From: Phialocephala subalpina
Lineage: Eukaryota > Ascomycota > Leotiomycetes > Helotiales > Mollisiaceae
Direction of reading: 5' to 3'
Assembly (NCBI GenBank): GCA_900073065.1
Contig: FJOG01000002.1
Location: 2,016,243 to 2,080,242, forward strand
DNA length: 64,000 bases
This document shows, in pieces, positions 12,587 through 24,715 of the stretch (the first letter of the stretch is position 1; every line of letters starts with the position of its first letter). The notes under the pieces are model-generated. The model ran no database searches. It was not told where the DNA came from and worked only from the letters and a program-made list of their open reading frames with translations. Made by a program: the position numbers and the translations under genes.

Positions 12587-15012
12587 TTACCGGGCCGACT
12601 CGCCGCCAGCAGGGAGAGCAAAAAGGAAGCCATTGCTGACTAATTTCCGCAGGTTCGCATAATTCTTGAAAGGGGTAGCCGCAGCAGGGACCAAAGCAGA
12701 CGCGCTCTTGTCACCTTCCTTTCTCTCTTCGCCGCCCACGGCATCCCGACCTTCGGTTGCAGTTGCGATATCTGCCAGGCGCTGCAAGCTTTGCGACGCG
12801 ACGGAAGCCTGCTTACTGCTTTCAGCCGTGCCAAGCGACGCGCTGCTCGGTCGTTGCAGTCGGTTGGTGATTAATTCACGCACAGCCGCGTCCCAGCCCG
12901 AATTGGATGCCCGGTCCAATAAACTCTTCAAGGCTTCTTCAGCTTGATCTCGAGTGTTCTCGTATTCAAGTAATTCGATGAGGGTCAGTGCGGTAAGGAT
13001 CTTGCAGTAATGGACGAGTGGACTGAAGAGACCAGGATTAATGTTGAGTTGCGTGACTGAGTGCAAGGCTGGTTCGAGCATTCTGTCGGGATCCGACTCA
13101 GCCAAGGTCATCTCGACGAGAAGGCGTAAATGCCAGTAGCATATATGGAGTATGGGTGCTTGTGATGATGGGAAGAGGGTGTCGGGAAGTGATTCGCGGA
13201 ATCTCTCTAATTCTCCTCGAACCAGAGTGCCATATACCGAGTTAGGTCTAAACCCAAGGTCGGGGGAGTCGGTAACCGCGAAGATCTGGGATATGTGCTC
13301 CAGGATGATGGACAGACCTGTAGAATTAGCGGTGAGATCAAGTTTGAGATGGAAGAACCTACGACCAAGTTGGTAGTGAGACTCTCCCAACGCGTTATGC
13401 TCCTCCTTGTAGACAGTGATGATCGGATCAGGAATCAGGGCGGGTCTGCCAGTGCTTGCAGCATACCATCTATCCATAGTCACCAATGCCCACCATAATC
13501 TTAATGCAATCTTGTCCTCCGAATCATCGTCATCCCCAGGTAGCAACTGCTTATGTTGGTGCAGCTTCATTGAATAAGCAAACTCGACAGCATCCGCCAA
13601 CCAGCTTGATTTTGCCAATGCATACCGAGGTCTCATGGTAGTCGAAGGATCGCTGTTCGTAGCAATTGCCAAGAGAAGCAGTGTTTGAAGGTAGAGAAAA
13701 TCCGTTGCCAATGATCGAGGAGTAACGGTGTCAGATTGTACGGAAATCAGAAGGTGGGCGGCTCTATCGATGCTTTGTGGAGCAGGATGATGCTGAACGG
13801 ATCGGACGGCAGATTGAAGGGCTTCAAAGAAAGCAGTCTTCAAGGTGCTTGGAGAACTGTCAATTCTGGCACGCAATCTTGCTTTATTCGTCTCGAGAAG
13901 CTTAAATGTGGGTTGGATGTATTGATAGTAACTGGAAAACATTAGCTTTGTATTTTCGGTAGTCAGACCTCTCAATTATCATACCTATCAACAACAGATT
14001 CGTCCCAATCGAGCACATGAGTAGGTGGGATCTCAGGTCCACTACTACCAGCAAAAGTGGTCTGTGAATGCTGTTGAGGAGCACCTCTCCATTCTAATTC
14101 AGTAGGCATGCCGTTTGTTGAGTAATTGGGCTCTTTGAAGACAGCCTGTGTAGCGGGTTGTGACGCGTATGTCACAGGTGTAGGATGAGGTAAGTGGCGA
14201 GCAGGATCTGAAGGCGACCAGCTTGTGGGGTTTCTTTGAGGAAGGTAATTGCCAAAGTCGTTCGAGACCGCAGAGAATTGTCGCTTTCTTTGGTTATCAG
14301 GATTTGGAGGAGGGGAAAATTCCTCAGAACGTCGCTGATTCGGACTTTCATGTTGTGATAAATAGCCAGCACCAAGATCGCCCGACTGATTTGTGCCTTG
14401 AACCTGAGATTCAAGTGTGACAAGACGGTCGGCAAGTTCTTTGATGTAACTATTAACGCGTCAGTCACGATAGTCTTTGATGAGTTCGACATGGAAAAAC
14501 AATATTCCATACCCTTTACTTGGTCCTCGCTTCATTGGCAGTCTAGTGAACTGACAGTTTGCTCCAACACGCTTACAGTTTGCACACTGCTCATTCTCAC
14601 TCTCACCAGTCGCGTCGCATCTAACTTTCTTGCGCCGACACTCATCACAAGCTCTGGACACCTTCGATCTCTTTCTAGGCGCCATTGACCCATCGGGTGT
14701 ACCATATTGACTTCCCATCGGATCCATAGGACCATGGCTCTGCTGGATCTGCGGAGAAGGGAGTCCGTCATGTCCGTATTGATGGCTTACATTTCCTTGG
14801 TTCATTCCCTGGTTTGGACCTCGCGGATCTTGGCTATCGGTCATGTTTCCTCCCAGACTTGCACTCATAATGGGTGCAAGGTTTCGCGATTGTTGTGCAA
14901 GATGCTGAAGCGCATCTGGACTCGGGATGCCAGGCTGTGGTGGACCTGACGAGGAGTAGAAGGGTCCTCCACCGTCAGCAACACCCGCGTTGGGTGAGGG
15001 ATACGACTGCAT
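12587..15012 (-). CDS. Zn2Cys6 transcription factor, Rgt1-like
   Basis: Nuclear DNA-binding regulator, 769 residues from the chosen start. Exons: 15012-14513, 14449-13985, 13931-12587; introns of 63 and 53 bases. A Gly/Pro/Gln/Ser-rich N-terminus precedes a binuclear zinc cluster with Cys at 122, 125, 132, 143, 146 and 153, flanked by basic residues (APRKRSKVSRA). The linker LPMKRGPSKGYIKEL followed by a short coiled coil (ADRLVTLESQVQ) is typical of Rgt1-type glucose-transport regulators. A fungal transcription-factor domain follows, with LRLWWALVTMDRWYAASTGRP near the middle. Reading through the second intron gives a false longer N-terminus for the last exon. The open frame continues upstream to 15177, and an upstream non-coding or coding exon is possible, so the start is uncertain. 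The Rgt1 assignment rests on the motif around the zinc cluster; target genes are unknown. Confidence 0.88.
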
Positions 15013-17679
15013 ATTTGGCGCGTCGATCAAGTCAGGATCGTTAGGCAGGTCGTCATGGAAGCGGGCGAGCGGGGTTCTACAGGCCTGGGGAAGTGTCAGT
15101 TGTTGATATTGAAAGTACCGTCCCGATACTTTATTGTGGCTCGGTTGAAAGCCGTCGCAGAAGGTGCACAGCTGCACGCGCTCTCACGCCACGAATTCTG
15201 CCTCAATGAACTTACTTATTTCGCAGGCGGCTGCAGATAAAGTACGCGATCCAACGGTACCTGATCGGCGGCACAATCGGCGTTCGTGAAGGGCGCACAG
15301 AGGAGTAGGAGAAAGAGGTGGTGTTTTGGTTATGATGCTCTTCCGGATCGCGAGAACGTTGTTCCTAAGAAGTTTGAAAGATGGCGTGTGGATTTATGGA
15401 CTGAACGAATGGGAAACGAAAGCGCTACGAAACGCTAGCGGCCGCTGCAGCCCTCGGTCCTGCCGCCCAAATGTTCCGTAAAACCTCGAGCTGAGGAGTT
15501 GAAGTCGAACGCAACCTGCGACTTTCCATCCAACTACTCGAATTCGCGACTCCGGTCCAGATCCAGCCAGCACACAGCAGTACATGCGCCAGCGCATTTG
15601 TTGCTTTATACCTCCTGCGCCTATGATGGGAGAACCGGGAGATTGCCCAGCCTGGGATGCCCGATCGGTACAGCGTGGATGTTGGTGCTTTATTGAATGA
15701 TGGAAGTCAAGGTCAAGGCAGGCCAAATGAAGTTTGTCTAGAGGACAGGGAGCTGGATCACGGGAAGCTTCGGAGGATTTTGCAAGCTCTTAAAGGCTGA
15801 GGCCAAGCAGGCCAGCAGCAGGCTTGACGAGGGCATCTCGGAGCAACCGGGGTCGTCTTTCGGCTGCCCTTGCATCGGACGGGGCGGTATTTTGCTATGG
15901 GCACGAGCACAATCACCGTGATTGGCTACGGCGACTATCCTTTGCTCCACCCTCAGTCTTTTCAAGCACCCAAGTCCTGCCTTTCACTCCTCGTTTGGAG
16001 ACGAGCACATCCTCCCCATACATGAATCAACTCAACTTGTCCAAAATCTGTACGGAGTTGGAATGGCCGTGGTTCACGATGGGGGCCGAGAGGACTGTAC
16101 GGTTAAGCCTAAAGAGATCCACCTATCCTGATTGATCGAGGCGCTTTCACTCAGTTGCTCAGTTCTGCCGCAAGAAGCAGGCTGTTAAGCGGATGAAGCA
16201 CTGGATCTTCCGTGTCTGCTACAGGTTTTGGGAAAGGCATCATGCGACGTTAATCCTCTTGGTGGGAGAGAGCAAAACCAACACCTACCGTCGCCGTTTC
16301 CCGGCGGGGCACAGTCTATCCTTCCATATCAGATCCAAAGTGCTTCTCCTTGGCGTCGCATTTGCAGAATGAGGGGAAGTTGGAAGTCCCCTCGGCCAAA
16401 TGTTTCTGAAGGCCGAGAAGGAGAAATGTCCAGTCTGGGGAAATAGCAGGGGCAATGAGGGGTGGTTTGCGGCTACCAATTTTTCTCCGCTTCAATCATT
16501 CAAGCTTTCTCCATCGCTTGACTTGTCCCACATACTACCTAGGCTCATCTCATTGCGAGAAGATAAGTAACTGTCCCACCACAATCTCATCTTTCCAAGG
16601 TTCAATTGGCCTTCGGAGAAATATTGCACCCCATACCGGTCCTCTGTTCACACCTTTCGGAAGTGCTGAACGAGCTATCCATCCATGGTTTGGGGGGTGC
16701 GTCTAGCATTTCATGCATGTCATTTGATCAGTCGCAGGTATCAAGGGTGTATCGAAAGCGTCGGCACATGATAGAGCAAAGTAGATGGGCGACCGGCAGT
16801 CAGTTTATGGTGGGATGGAAAATCAGCATCACACCAGATCAAGCTCTCGAACGTATTCACAACGATCAAATACTTCATGAAGACGGTCCGATATTCGCTA
16901 TCGATCATACCGATCCAAATAAGCATAAATCGAATGCCAGGTACAATTTGAACTCTTCCAGGACTCATGTAATTAAGATAGCTTCCTTTTCGAGATCTGG
17001 GGCATCCTGGCGCCGACGTTGCTTTTGAGCGGACCTCCGACCGGTACCATAATTTCACGACTCGAGGCGTGCATATCTAGAGGCATACCGCCTTTCGGGA
17101 CCACAATTTCTCCAGACTTGGAGAGTCAGTGTTGATCACAAGTGTGAGGCGAGTGACGATGTGAGCATGATTTGATTGTCGATCTAAGTTGATCGCAGTC
17201 CTTGCCTTTCAAGTTTACAACCGTTTTTCTGAAGATGCGATTTACTTTAGTACGGGAGCGATAGAACCAAAAGTCTTGGCAGGGGTCTGGTGGACGTCTG
17301 GTGTGGGATCTGCTCAGAATTTCTACTTGTTGGAACGTCACTGGGATCTGGGGTTCATTCATGTATTTTTGGGGGACACAATTTCGGACGCTGACTCTAG
17401 CCAGTTGGTGTAAACGCTCTCACATCTCGTCTGATGTTTATCTCGAGTTCGTAAACAGATGAACCAGGCAATAAAAGGACGGTGGAACTGAGCGAGTATA
17501 TGTGTATGTACGTTATGTGCAATATATGACATTGAAAATCTATGAACATTTCATCTTTCAAAACTCCACGTGCGGGTCAACAATGCTGTCATACTGCATA
17601 CAAATAATTCATAGAGTCGTCGGCGGATACATCCAAAAAGATAATCATTCGTCGAAGGCCTGTTGCCTCTCCACAGGTG
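15013..17679. other. long leader/intergenic region
   Basis: About 2.7 kb between two minus-strand regulator genes. It holds the promoter and probably a long 5' leader of the Rgt1-like gene and the 3' region of the copper-fist gene. Open frames at 15394-15726 and 16606-17028 lack motifs or conserved-looking composition. No RNA gene was recognised. Confidence 0.55.
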
Positions 17680-19211
17680 TTATTGAGCCCAAACATTCTC
17701 TTCTGGCACTTCGTTCCGTCCAGTTGTAAGTGGAATTCCACCTGAGGCGTAGGTATTCATCCAGAATGCGTCATCCTCGTTGTCAAGTAGTTGATAGTTT
17801 GTACCCTCGTCGTAGGGGGACGCAGTCTGTCCAGCCTTGCCTTCGTCTCCATAATTGCTTATCGGCAGACCGTGATTCGCATTGTATCCGTTCGAGGTCG
17901 CTGTGCCCTTGAGAAACGAATCCATGTCGAGAGCGTCGAGGTTGTTGCTTGCAAGCATTTGAGCTTGAGGCATGCCAATGTACGACGAAGCAGTACTGAG
18001 TCGATATCCATCAATTTCACCCCCAAAGTCGGAGTTGTAGTCCGATCCATACTGTTGATTGAGCAGGCTTGGTCGACTTCCTGGATTGCTGTCGTTCAGT
18101 GGGACAAAATCTTCGACCTCTGAGATCTCACCAGAAGTTGACGTGGTGGTGAGAGCTGGTTGATCGATGCTGCTGAAATCGAAGCCAGTGAAGGATGGTG
18201 CTTGGCTGTATGACGAGGCGGCAAAGTTTTCGTTGTTGAAGTCTAATCCGTCGTAGTGCGACCAATCGATTGATGCAGAGCTAGGCAGGCCAGCAGAAAA
18301 CATGGGTTGCTCATGATCAGGAATGGCTGAAAATCCACCATCAATGTTCTGCATGAAATTGTAATCCCCAGGAATGCCGCTCATATCGAGAGGAGGAAGT
18401 TGACAATTCAACTGGTCCAGGTTGGATATTGGACTCAGAAGAGGTGACCCATGCTCCGACTTCACCATCCGCTGCTCCTGCTGAGCGCTGACCATCGAGT
18501 CCTTGATGTGCGAGTCGCTGTGCAACGCATCGATGGTGCTAGTGTGAGGAAGATTGTCAACAGATCTGTTTGCCATACCAGAAGGCGATGGACCGTGGAT
18601 CGAGTGTGCTCTGGGCACAACGTACGGTAAGCCACATTTGTGAGCCATGTTGTTGTGCTTGTGAACAGGTTTATGGTGACCATTAGTGAAAATGGTCAAG
18701 CTTGTCTCGGATTGAGCAGTAAGAGCACGAGGTCTACGCTTCTCGTTGGTTTGAGCAGACGACGAAGAAGCCTCATCCGAGTCAGATTCGGGAACGGGGT
18801 CTAAATGCTCTTTCTTCAATGCACAGGAGCAACGGGCTCCATGGCTGCAACAGCAGTTATCTGCTAGATTAATGATCAGAAACTGCTGTCGTGATGCCAC
18901 AAAGGTCCCATGAAAAGCTCACCCTTGTCTTCGCCCTCGTGTGTACAGGCTCCCTTATTGTGTGCCTTCTCTCCGCCACAGTCGCAACGGACATGCGCAG
19001 ATCGAGACTTGCGTAGGGTTCGGCAGTGTGTGCATTGTGAGACTGGACGACCCTGTGTGAGGCAGGTGGGTTAGCAAGGCTCGAGAGCAGAAGTTTGGGT
19101 ATGTACCTTTTTGTTGATATGCTGAAGCGGTCTGTCAGAGTGTTGGCAGTTGCTGACCCGATGACCTCTCACGCACGCCTCACAGGCGTACTTTTCGCCT
19201 TTGATCAACAT
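17680..19211 (-). CDS. copper-fist transcription factor
   Basis: Copper- or metal-responsive regulator, 471 residues. Exons: 19211-19107, 19052-18923, 18860-17680; introns of 54 and 62 bases. The N-terminus is an almost ideal copper fist: MLIKGEKYACEACVRGHR with Cys10, Cys13, Cys22 and His24, then KGRPVSQCTHCR (Cys42, Cys45) and the basic stretch LRKSRSAHVRCDCGGEKAHN. The fist is split by intron 1 exactly before GRP. A second Cys cluster (NCCCSHGARCSCALKKEH) starts exon 3. The rest is acidic and Ser-rich, as in activation domains, and ends in a Trp/Asn-rich tail. Family members include yeast Ace1, Mac1 and Haa1 and fungal GRISEA/Cuf1; sequence alone does not tell me which response (copper uptake, copper detoxification or weak acid) it governs. 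The start at the first Met is fixed by the fist itself. Confidence 0.95.
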
Positions 19212-22200
19212 CTTGTTATTGAATTTGATGAGGTAGATGATCGAGAATGGGTGGCGTGTCGAACGACCGCGGGTGGTCGAATGACTGCCAGGAAGAAAGA
19301 AGCACCTTCAAGATGAAAGGATTTGATTGTGAGCAGTCGCAGGACTGCCGAGTCGATAGCTCGAGTCGTGGAGAGTCGTAACTAAGAAATGAAATTCGTT
19401 CGTGGTATATGCAGATCCGTGGTATATCCAATTACTCCAATTCGCGAAAACCAAGTTCCAACGCCTGAGAATGCGGTCAGATAGGAGAGGAGATTACAAT
19501 GGCGGAGGAAGCCTTGCACCGAGCGGCGCCGGCTGGGTTAGGGTTTCCTAACCAAAATGGAAGAGGTTCTCTTTGTTTCGCAACAGTTGAAAGTAGAGCT
19601 GTGAGCGAGACAAAGTGGGAGAGTGTGGTCGTTTATATGAGAAGTACGGTGACCGGGTGGGAGAGGCAGGGCAAACTGCTGCAGGCCAGCGAGAGTCGGG
19701 TGCGCTGATCGAGCCGTGCTGAGACCGCTCTTGCTGACTCCACGACGAATGCAAGCCAAAAAGATTGTGTCAAATTGTGTGTGATGGGATTTACGAGGGC
19801 TGGGATAGGGCATGGGGGAGCGGAATTACGTTGGCCAGCACGAGTCGAGTAGCACAGTTGCTGCCGCCGTTTCGTTTCGCAAGGGGAGGTTGAAAACTTC
19901 TTCGCTGTCGACGCAGTTCGCGCGCCTCACCTGGTCACCAATCCACATAATTCTATCCGCATGCAGCAGCGAATCCTAGTCCAGCATTGCAGCAGCTGCA
20001 CAGAGCAATTCACAACGTCAAATCCCGAGTGGCTCTCTCGTCCTTGAGTTTACCGTAGCAAGGTACCGCCGCGCCAACAGACATACGCTCTCCGGTAAAT
20101 GGAATACGGTAACTTAACTGCTGGCTGATTAGGGCGCAACCTCACACGAAGATTATGTTGGAAACACATACGAGTGCGTACGAAGTCGATGAGCACGAAG
20201 CAGATAGCAGCCGTAGCTCCCTGATCTTCTTCAGCTCTTAAGGTTACCGCTGCTGAAAATCTCTCCGAGGACGTCGTCAACTCGCTAGCAAGAAGAAGCA
20301 ATCATGTCTTCTCTACCAGAGTTTTCCGGTGGCAGTATCATCATCAAAGTCATGATGCAGCCTGGTGCAGAGTTTTAGAAACAAGCCATCTAACGTGTGT
20401 TACCAACGTGAAAATGACGAGTCAACGACTGGCAACTGGAGAAGTCAACTCCACAGGCACGGTAATCCCAGACAAAATTCAACATCGACTGCGCCCCGGA
20501 CCTTTCCTGATCGATTCGGGCGCTGGAGGTTCCCAGGTTCTCCAGCTTTGACACAGCCGGCCAAGCAGGGCAAAATCACTTCACATGCTCATTACTTACG
20601 TCTCCGAGCATCTCAGCTATTCGTCTGCCTGGAGACTCTACTTAAACAAAATACTTTCGAGTGGTCTGAGCTAACCTTTACGGTGCTGTGAACTCCCGAG
20701 CTGCCCTATATCGACTACTGTTGAAAGTAGGTACCGCATTCTCGTCTAATAGAGCTCTCAGCCTTCCTCGAAACTGAATGGCCAATTTGACCATTATCCA
20801 TATCCGCGACTACTTCCTGCATGCAGACCATCTGACTGGGACTGGAGCATGCAACGCTGGACTCTTTGGGCCTGTTGCATCCATTTGGCGGCCACATTTA
20901 TTGCCTCTTCGAGATAAACTTACCGTATTACTGGTGCCAGCAAGAGACAGATTTTACCCCACGAAGCCACACAGGATTCTTCACCATCTCTGGTCAGAGT
21001 CGGGCTGTGCTCTTGTTCCCCGTCATGACCCGCTGTTTCTTTAGGAATCGGAAGGCTTGCTTAGAATCGATTCGATACGAACGCTCCAACTTCAGGATTT
21101 GTTCGCTTCCCATAGCCTTCTCCAAGAACCCATCATGATCATCTGCCCATGCCCACCCGGCGGCCTCACAGCCTACTGATTTCGAAAATTATACGGGAGC
21201 TTAACCACCACCAGAGATGAGGTTACGCAGACGATTGGAGAGATTGGCATTCTGTATACAGTAACTCGAGCCAGCTGCAAGATTCCCAGATGGCTGGGAA
21301 CTAACGAATAGTATCTCGATCTTCAAGACGTGCCTCTCACTAGCAGCTCCACAATCACGATTCCAGCAACATGAGAGGACTTCTTTCAGAGAATGGTGCA
21401 GATTCTGCAGAATCGCCAAGGGCCAAGTGCACTCAAACCGAGACAGTCTTCGCATGGCCCGTAGATCTTGACAACTTTGAATGATGGAAGCCGATATTTT
21501 ACCCCCGCGCTGACAACCATCCATTATCGACTCCGGGCGCATCTATCTCTTTCGACAGGATACGCAACAGGAGCATCTGCAATGACTTGCAGGAAAAGCT
21601 AATGAAATCCCCACGTTGGCCCTTCGCATTCTCACCGCTATGAATTCTCCCTCGTCCTTCTCCATGGACGAATGGCCAAAATCCCTCACGGGGTCACATG
21701 ATTCGGAGGTCTCCATGCTCACACACTCGGCTAAGAACGCGACTATGGAGCGTCATGAATTATCTTATGAAATGGCAGCGGCGGTATTGGCACAGCAGTT
21801 GTTGGACGATTTGTTCGGAATATCTGCCGAAGGTTGGGGTGGTGGCACGAAAGCTAACTTGTCCATCTCTCCACCTTCAAGATCCTATCTCGGCGTGGCG
21901 AGAACGAGAGTATGGGGATAGGCTCAGGCGATGGCAACGTTGCCGGCATATCATGAAACTATTCCTCACTGGATCGGTATAAGGGAAGTCCTCTTTTTCT
22001 GTTGACAGCATGCAACCCTTTCCTTTCAAGTGGCATCATCGTTGGAGCAGTGTTGATGCTTCCAAAGTTGGAGACGAATGCATGTCCATATTCGGCAAGT
22101 CCATGCCGTCAACGTCTTTGTACCACTCGATGCTGATCTTTGTTTTTCTTCAGGTACACGGCTTTGTCAACTGTACAAGTTGGCAGGTGTTGTCAGAGAA

Positions 22201-22477
22201 AAACTTAATTGTTCCTGCACTTGATTTCCACTACGCTCGTAGAGATTAATTCATTGGAGCGATCTTAGAAACCAATATTCCTCAACAGGAAGCTTTCGTT
22301 GTTGCGGTCAGACTTGCTTTCATTTTGGTATCTATCGAATCAATTCCTTTCCTTCCTCAGCATGCAAACAGAAAAACACAGTCGCCAACCCATATTTTTT
22401 CTGGTCAAAATCTCACGCCCAAGCCCATCCGTTCCCGGACCCCTTCATTAGCCTTCCTCTGCCCATCAAAGTGAGCC
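19212..22477. other. long intergenic region upstream of the copper-fist gene
   Basis: About 3.3 kb, the longest gene-free stretch without N. It contains the promoter of the copper-fist gene and the 3' region of the small membrane-protein gene. Open frames are all under 115 codons and motif-free. An unrecognised non-coding RNA or a strongly spliced gene cannot be excluded by eye. Confidence 0.5.
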
Positions 22478-22843
22478 TTAATTGGTCTTCTTCGCTGGCG
22501 CAGAAGCAATTGGTTTTCCATTTCTCTGTTGATAAACTCCATACAAGAACAAAGCCCCAACAACGGCACCAATGACCAGAATGTTACCTACGTCGATTGT
22601 CAGCTTCTCATCTTCTCCGCAAACTGGATTACAGAACTTACTCAACAAGAACTTGAGCAAGCCCTCAAAGGTTTGCGCAATTCCAGAGATCATGGTACCA
22701 GCAGCCTGGAAGGCAGTGCCAATGACACCGAAGATGGTCTCGATGATCGATTGGAAGACGGCGAGGATGGAGGAGAAGACTGCGGTGATGGCGTGGAAGA
22801 TGGAGGAGATGAAAGTTTCGATGGAGTCGAGGAGGGAAGGCAT
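22478..22843 (-). CDS. small amphipathic/membrane protein, unknown function
   Basis: Encodes 103 residues if the intron 22641-22588 (54 bases, gtaagt...gtag) is removed, or 121 residues if it is retained, because the intron is a multiple of three and has no stop. Splicing gives LLKFLLSNILVIGAVVGAL. The N-terminal two thirds is a continuous run of amphipathic helix: large hydrophobics (F, I, V) alternate with small residues in segments such as SIFHAITAVFSSILAVFQSI. The C-terminal part has one membrane span (about 17 residues, ILVIGAVVGALFLYGVY) followed by a short polar, lysine-ending tail. There is no cleavable signal sequence. I know similar short, unnamed proteins from Pezizomycotina, but can give no function. 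A tail-anchored or reticulon-like membrane-bending role is only a guess. Confidence 0.8.
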   Translation of the reverse strand: MPSLLDSIETFISSIFHAITAVFSSILAVFQSIIETIFGVIGTAFQAAGTMISGIAQTFEGLLKFLLSKFCNPVCGEDEKLTIDVGNILVIGAVVGALFLYGVYQQRNGKPIASAPAKKTN

Positions 22844-23872
22844 GTTTGCTGTCGTTCGATTTTTGTCTGTGTAAATGTTCGGGTGGTAAGTTTGATGGTC
22901 GTGCTGTCGCGCTCGAGATTTTGTGTTGATAAAATCAACACCGAAGTCTTTTGCTGATGACGTCTTATTCCAATGTCACGATATTGGCTCGGAAGGTATT
23001 GTACAGAATCACTTTCAATTACAGGAGGCAAGCACGAAGGTGTAGCGCGAACTTTATATTCCCATATGCCAAGACAAATAACGAATCTTGAAGTTGTGGC
23101 GCACCATTATCAGATGACCTCACTTCTCTCCTCCTCCAATCAATTCCTTCAGAAAACATCGATCTTCATTCTTGCCCTATCACCACGCGAATAAGTTTCC
23201 GCTTTCTGGGGTTGACGTGTTGCGTCACTATGCTAAGAACCTGCTTGAGGGCTCACGTGTCGTTGTTAGCTTGAAGATGTCCGAGAGTCTGGATCTGATG
23301 CAGTCATTTATTTGAAACGATTGCTGCTTGTTTAGTGGAAATGGGATGAGGAAACGGGTTTTAACCTGGAGTCGATCTTGGAGAGGTTTGCGTCGGTGGC
23401 GTCTGGAGTTGCGCAAGGAGAGAGCGGATCGCGGGAGTGCCCGTGCACGAGGACGCTGAAGTCTTGGCAATATCAAACTTTCTTTCTGAATAGCTTCATC
23501 TGTTGTGTCCTTCTCTCCATCGGTAAATGGTCATAAGTTCACCCCATCCGTTCATTTGATACATTGCTTTCACCTGAGAAGTTGTGGTAGGCTGCGAGGT
23601 GCTTTTGTGTTTTTCCTTCTCTTAGATCATGAAGGTGATGAAACGACGTTGGAAGACCGTGTTGAAAGCATCTGAGCGTACATGGAGGTTAAGGTGTCAT
23701 TCCTGCACAGACTCACCTTGTACCCCTTCTTTTGATCTACTTTTACTTCATCGAAAAAGCTTTAGGAAGCCTCAATTCACCCAGGGTCGACAGGCTAGGC
23801 GGAGGTGAAGTCAGCAACGGCTGTTTCAATACTCAATCGAGCTATTGGGTTACTCCAAATCTACGCAACACA
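22844..23872. other. intergenic region between divergent genes
   Basis: About 1 kb that should contain the promoters of the small membrane protein (minus) and the SET protein (plus). No supported gene; the minus-strand open frame at 23228-23476 is Arg-rich and motif-free. Confidence 0.55.
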
Positions 23873-24499
23873 ATGCCTCTCAAGGATACTCTTCCCAAGA
23901 ATTGGCCTCCAAACCTTCCTTACCTCACAACACCATCGTACAGCAGATCACTCATCCCAACCAACCTCTCCGCCCTCCGGACGAAGCCTCAAGACATCGC
24001 GGACATCCCACCAAACACCCCGCGAGGGCCATGCAATCTCGTAAAAATCACACCTATAGCCACTCCCACTCACCCCGCAAACGGACAATCCGGCCTCTTC
24101 GCAACCAAAGACCTCAAACCTGGGACATTCATCCTACGATATATTGGCGAGGTACACGCTTCTTCAGACCTGGACCCCGATCCTCATTCAGAATCAAACT
24201 ACGACCTAAGCCTGGAGAGGGAGCACGGGATAGGGATCGATGCAGATAAGAAAGGAAACGAAGCGAGGTTTATCAATGATTATCGAGGTGTGGCGGAGAG
24301 GCCGAATGCTGAATTCAAAGAGGTTTGGGATGAGAAGAGAAAGGAGAGAGGCATGGGTGTTTGGGTGCTGCCGGAGGGGAAGAGTGGAAAGGGAAAAGGA
24401 ATCAGGAAGGGTGAGGAGATACTGGTGTCTTATGGGAGGGGATTTTGGGGGGCGCGGAAGAATACAGAGGGAGCACGGGATAGGGATCGATGCAGATAA
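23873..24499 (+). CDS. small SET-domain protein, 3' end altered by tandem duplication
   Basis: Putative protein lysine methyltransferase or SET-fold protein of 208 residues with no intron. The SET core begins at SGLFATKDLKPGTFILRYIG, continues through NEARFINDYRGV (the counterpart of the conserved RFINH segment) and ends at GEEILVSYGRGFW. Only the SET domain and a Pro-rich N-terminus (about 65 residues) are present. After FWGARKNT the frame runs into an exact second copy of bases 24216-24465; because the unit is 250 bases, the second copy is out of frame and the protein ends nine codons later. The SET core in copy one is complete, so the product may still fold. Without the duplication the frame would continue 35 or so codons to a stop near 24827. 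I chose the ATG that starts MPLKDTLPKNWPPNL. Substrate is unknown. Confidence 0.75.
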   Translation: MPLKDTLPKNWPPNLPYLTTPSYSRSLIPTNLSALRTKPQDIADIPPNTPRGPCNLVKITPIATPTHPANGQSGLFATKDLKPGTFILRYIGEVHASSDLDPDPHSESNYDLSLEREHGIGIDADKKGNEARFINDYRGVAERPNAEFKEVWDEKRKERGMGVWVLPEGKSGKGKGIRKGEEILVSYGRGFWGARKNTEGARDRDRCR

Positions 24500-24715
24500 G
24501 AAAGGAAACGAAGCGAGGTTTATCAATGATTATCGAGGTGTGGCGGAGAGGCCGAATGCTGAATTCAAAGAGGTTTGGGATGAGAAGAGAAAGGAGAGAG
24601 GCATGGGTGTTTGGGTGCTGCCGGAGGGGAAGAGTGGAAAGGGAAAAGGAATCAGGAAGGGTGAGGAGATACTGGTGTCTTATGGGAGGGGATTTTGGGG
24701 GGCGCGGAAGAATAC
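24216..24715. repeat. perfect 250-base tandem duplication
   Basis: Bases 24216-24465 and 24466-24715 appear identical over their whole length, read by eye. The flanking bases differ (g before the first copy, c after the last matching base of the second). The unit covers the second half of the SET domain. The identity implies either a very recent event or an assembly error. Confidence 0.93.

Noticed and set aside
13932..13984. N-terminal extension of the last exon of the Zn2Cys6 factor
   Set aside because: It is the intron read through; splicing joins VVDSYYQYIQPTF, which continues the protein from the previous exon.
16606..17028. Plus-strand open frame of 140 codons between the two regulators
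   Set aside because: No motif, and it lies in a probable long leader region.
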